This document shows positions 3,294 through 5,754 of a DNA stretch of 5,754 bases, piece after piece. Every line of letters begins with the position of its first letter. Position 1 is the stretch's first letter. The position numbers were made by a program, and so were the translations under genes. The notes beneath the pieces were generated by a model. The model saw only the letters and a program-made list of their open reading frames with translations, was not told the origin of the DNA and did no database searches. The DNA is taken from contig JADFWA010000050.1 in the NCBI GenBank assembly GCA_015222855.1, positions 1 through 5,754 on the forward strand, in the 5' to 3' direction. Source of the DNA: Pseudomonadota bacterium (lineage in GTDB: Bacteria; Desulfobacterota; Syntrophia; Syntrophales; JADFWA01).

Positions 3294-5438
3294 ATGGAGC
3301 AAAAAGCAAATCATTCTTTCCGGAATAGATTAGCCATGCTTGAAAGCAAGACAGGTTTCTTTGTAACCTTGCGTGAAATTTTTATTTTAATCCTTTTGGC
3401 TGTTCTTGTTTTCATAATCTATTCAAACTCCATGAAAAGCCCTTTCGTCTTTGATGATAAGGACGATATATTAGATAATCCACAAATTCGTCTGACCAGA
3501 CTCTCTGTAGAGAATTTAACACGGGCAGGTCTTCAAAGCCCAAACCCAAAACGTCTGATAGCTAATATCAGCTTTGCCCTTAACTACTATTTCCATAAAT
3601 ACAATGTTGCCGGCTTTCATCTGGTTAATATCTTTATTCATATTACCACCGGCATTTTCCTCTATTTTTTTACAAAAATTACTTTAAACATTTATTATGT
3701 CAAATCCTCATCAAGTATCAAATATCAAACAACAACCGGTAACCGGTCTATTAACCCGGAATTCATTTCATTTTTTACTTCATTAATCTGGCTCGTTCAC
3801 CCCATACAAATCCAATCGGTAACTTATATTGTCCAGCGAATGAACAGCATGGCCGCCATGTTTTATGTGTTGAGCTTGTTGCTTTATGCAAATGGTCGTC
3901 TTGCGAAAAAAAGGTGGAAAAACTGGGGTTTCTTTTCATGCAGCATACTTTCCGGCCTGCTGGCTCTGGGCTCCAAAGAAATATCTGCAACCCTGCCATT
4001 TTTTATTTTGCTTTATGAGTGGTATTTTTTTCAAGAAATGGACATATCATGGCTAAAACGCCATTTGTTACTTTTGGCAGGCTTGTTATCCGTTCTTGTC
4101 CTGCTGCTATTTATATTTACAGGAGCCCATCCTCTGGAAAGGATATTGTCTGATTACAATCATCGTGATTTTACCTTGACACAGAGAGTGCTGACAGAAT
4201 TTAGGGTGGTAATCTTTTATTTAAGCCTTTTGATGTTTCCGCACCCGTCCAGACTTAATCTGGATCACGATTTTTCAATTTCCCATACTCTGATTGATCC
4301 TTTTACTACTCTTATTTCAATAGTTTTTATCACCGGGTTAATCGGGCTTTCCTTTTGTATGGCAAAAAAAAAGCGTCTTTTTTCTTTTTGCATTCTCTGG
4401 TTTTTGGGGAATCTTGTGATCGAATCTTCCGTAATCGGGCTGGAAATTATTTTCGAGCACCGCAACTATCTTCCTTCAATGTTAATAATTCTGATGTTAG
4501 TTATGCTTGTCTGCCAGCATATAAAACCAAAATGGTTTCAAATAGGACTTCTTATTACTGTGGCGATTTTGTTTTCTGTCTGGACGTATGAAAGAAACAA
4601 CGTGTGGAAAGATGATATTACACTCTGGAGAGATTGTGTTGAAAAATCCCCTGACAAGGCTCGGCCCCATAACTCCCTTGGAGCTGCTCTTTTAATCCGT
4701 GAGAATATAAATGAAGCTATTATTCATTTCTCAGAAGCGCTTCGCATCAAACCTGACGATTTAAAAGCTCTCAATAACATGGGAATTGCGCTGGCAAAAA
4801 AGGGATATATTGAGGAAGCAACAGGCTATTTTACCCAGGCGCTTCATATCAAACCAGATGATGACAATACCCACAATAACATAGGGTTTGTCATGGCGAA
4901 ACAAGGCAACCTAAACCAGGCTATCAAGCATTATTCCAAAGCGCTGCAAAAAAGGCCATACTTTGCTGAAGCGAATAACAACATGGGACTTGCTATGGCA
5001 AAACAAGGCAACATAAACCGGGCAATATTTTATTATTCCCGTGCGCTGATAATTAAACCTGAATTTGCAAAAGCACATAATAATCTCGGGCTTGCTCTAA
5101 CAAAGCAAGGAAATCTCAAAAAGGCCATTGATCATTATTTTAAAGCTCTTCAAATCAGACCTTACTTTGCCGACGCTCATAACAATTTAGGACTTGCTCG
5201 GGCGAAACAGCACAGACTTGATGAGGCTATCAGTCATTTTTCCGAAGCGCTCCGAATCAGACCCGATTTTGCTGAAGCACATAATAATATAGGGGTTGCT
5301 CTAACAAATCAGGGGAATCTTAAAAAGGCTATCAGTCATTTTTCCGAAGCGCTGCGAATCAGACCCGATTTTGCCGGCGCTCGCAAGAACCTGAAAATCG
5401 GTATGGGCTTAATTGGCAAGTCAGATGGCTTTCCATGA
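3294..5438 (+). CDS. Polytopic membrane protein with seven C-terminal TPRs, TMTC-like (putative GT-C glycosyltransferase)
   Basis: The 714-residue product has two halves. Residues 1-450 hold roughly 10-13 hydrophobic segments (about 28-43, 108-127, 157-168, 185-200, 211-226, 232-246, 257-276, 303-316, 335-355, 362-383, 395-408 and 414-430). After the first segment comes FVFDDKDDILDNP (51-63), an acidic loop like the catalytic Asp loop of GT-C enzymes. Other TMTC-like landmarks are HPIQIQSV at 169-176, QRMNSMAAMF at 181-190, GSKE at 226-229 and EHRNYLPS at 388-395. Residues 456-693 are seven 34-residue TPRs. Eukaryotic TMTC proteins are O-mannosyltransferases that use lipid-linked sugar; bacterial relatives are mostly uncharacterised, so a sugar-transfer role on exported proteins is inferred. 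No Shine-Dalgarno sequence precedes the chosen ATG; the ATG at 3336 (Met15) would remove little and keeps all domains. The coding sequence looks AT-richer than the cytochrome genes. A terminator separates it from them. Confidence 0.85.
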   Translation: MEQKANHSFRNRLAMLESKTGFFVTLREIFILILLAVLVFIIYSNSMKSPFVFDDKDDILDNPQIRLTRLSVENLTRAGLQSPNPKRLIANISFALNYYFHKYNVAGFHLVNIFIHITTGIFLYFFTKITLNIYYVKSSSSIKYQTTTGNRSINPEFISFFTSLIWLVHPIQIQSVTYIVQRMNSMAAMFYVLSLLLYANGRLAKKRWKNWGFFSCSILSGLLALGSKEISATLPFFILLYEWYFFQEMDISWLKRHLLLLAGLLSVLVLLLFIFTGAHPLERILSDYNHRDFTLTQRVLTEFRVVIFYLSLLMFPHPSRLNLDHDFSISHTLIDPFTTLISIVFITGLIGLSFCMAKKKRLFSFCILWFLGNLVIESSVIGLEIIFEHRNYLPSMLIILMLVMLVCQHIKPKWFQIGLLITVAILFSVWTYERNNVWKDDITLWRDCVEKSPDKARPHNSLGAALLIRENINEAIIHFSEALRIKPDDLKALNNMGIALAKKGYIEEATGYFTQALHIKPDDDNTHNNIGFVMAKQGNLNQAIKHYSKALQKRPYFAEANNNMGLAMAKQGNINRAIFYYSRALIIKPEFAKAHNNLGLALTKQGNLKKAIDHYFKALQIRPYFADAHNNLGLARAKQHRLDEAISHFSEALRIRPDFAEAHNNIGVALTNQGNLKKAISHFSEALRIRPDFAGARKNLKIGMGLIGKSDGFP
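4659..5372 (+). repeat. Seven in-frame 102-bp units encoding the TPR array
   Basis: The seven units start at residues 456, 490, 524, 558, 592, 626 and 660 of the protein, with no insertions between them. Typical TPR positions are kept: NxxG in helix A, and AIxHFSEALRIxPD across helix B. Units six and seven are nearly the same in DNA: 5224-5272 matches 5326-5374 at 48 of 49 bases, at an offset of exactly 102 bp, while the other units have diverged. This points to a recent unit duplication or gene conversion. Confidence 0.85.
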
Positions 5439-5501
5439 GGTTCATCTAATTGAGTTTGTTTTGGTAAAAAAATAGCCAAAACATGGTGGTAACCCCTTTT
5501 T

Positions 5502-5522
5502 AAAAAAACTCCTGCGTCAGGA
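5502..5522 (-). terminator. Probable intrinsic terminator of the minus-strand TPR gene
   Basis: Read on the minus strand, TCCTG-ACG-CAGGA forms a 5-bp stem with a 3-base loop, followed by G and seven T residues. It lies 91 bp beyond the minus-strand stop. The stem is short, so efficiency may be moderate. On the plus strand, a longer alternative pairing (GCGTC at 5514 with GACGC at 5547, followed by interrupted T-runs) could also end the TMTC-like transcript, but is weaker. Confidence 0.5.
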
Positions 5523-5612
5523 CTGGGAATGAATGTCCCCTATTGCGACGCGCTTTTTGCTTTTTTAGCGCCTATTTTACGGTCTCGACGGCCTTTCCGC
5601 AGGGTATGATGG

Positions 5613-5754
5613 CTAGTCGAGGCCTCCTTTTCCCAGGGCAAGTTGCAATTCGCGATGGGCTTTCCTAAAGCCGGGATTGATGCGGAGCGCCTCTGAATAA
5701 TGAGATATTGCCTCATCGAGCTTTCCCTGCATGGCCAGACCAAGCCCCAGATTG
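5613..5754 (-). CDS. TPR protein, C-terminal end (5' end outside window)
   Basis: Read on the minus strand, an open frame enters from the right edge and ends at a TAG at 5613-5615, giving 46 residues. It starts NLGLGLAMQGKLDEAI and continues SHYSEALRINPGF, a TPR in which helix A and B signatures are clear, then a short tail ending GKGGLD. The repeat closely resembles those of the convergent plus-strand protein (LDEAISHFSEALRIRPDF), so the two may be paralogues or may have exchanged sequence. Whether it also has a membrane domain cannot be seen. The two genes converge with 174 bp between their stops. Confidence 0.85.
   Translation of the reverse strand, partial: NLGLGLAMQGKLDEAISHYSEALRINPGFRKAHRELQLALGKGGLD

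Noticed and set aside
5540..5743. A 67-codon minus-strand open frame at the right end
   Set aside because: It overlaps the true TPR frame in the same strand but another register; only the frame ending at 5613 gives a recognisable TPR.

Overview
The window looks like a chromosomal segment of an anaerobic, metal- or sulfate-respiring bacterium of the Desulfobacterota (old Deltaproteobacteria). The reasons are two secreted multihaem c-type cytochromes of the CxxCHTMHNS type, a PilZ-domain protein, a TMTC-like membrane/TPR protein, and long AT-rich intergenic stretches filled with degenerate 7-bp-periodic repeats. The lineage is an inference from gene content; nothing here fixes the genus.

Layout, left to right. 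(1) The C-terminal 100 residues of a PilZ (c-di-GMP-binding type) protein, cut by the window edge. (2) A 191-bp intergenic stretch with heptad-periodic sequence, a perfect 8-bp hairpin, a TATAAT box and a GAGGTG ribosome site. (3) A predicted seven-haem secreted cytochrome of 388 residues. (4) A 402-bp gene-free stretch with several repeats of 7- or 14-bp period, an orphan full-length Shine-Dalgarno sequence, and seven heptamers directly before the next ribosome site. (5) A predicted six-haem paralogue of 362 residues. (6) A strong intrinsic terminator. (7) A 714-residue polytopic membrane protein with a TMTC/GT-C-like N-terminal half and seven C-terminal TPRs. (8) A convergent gene on the minus strand, of which only the last 46 codons (a TPR and a short tail) are in the window, followed by its probable terminator.

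The most interesting content is the cytochrome pair. Both have Sec signal peptides, the haem order and landmarks of Geobacter OmcS (CxxCHTMHNS at the mature N-terminus, GHN/IHN, a CH..FH haem followed by RHP, a CLSCHRxH haem, and a final CxxCH near the C-terminus), and the His that in OmcS filaments ligates a haem of the neighbouring subunit. They are therefore candidates for extracellular cytochrome nanowire subunits, arranged in tandem as omcS/omcT are in Geobacter sulfurreducens. At the third haem both use an expanded motif, CX4CH in one and CX5CH in the other, and the first protein has an extra haem that the second lacks. The TMTC-like gene could O-glycosylate exported proteins such as these, but a terminator lies between them and no direct link is visible.
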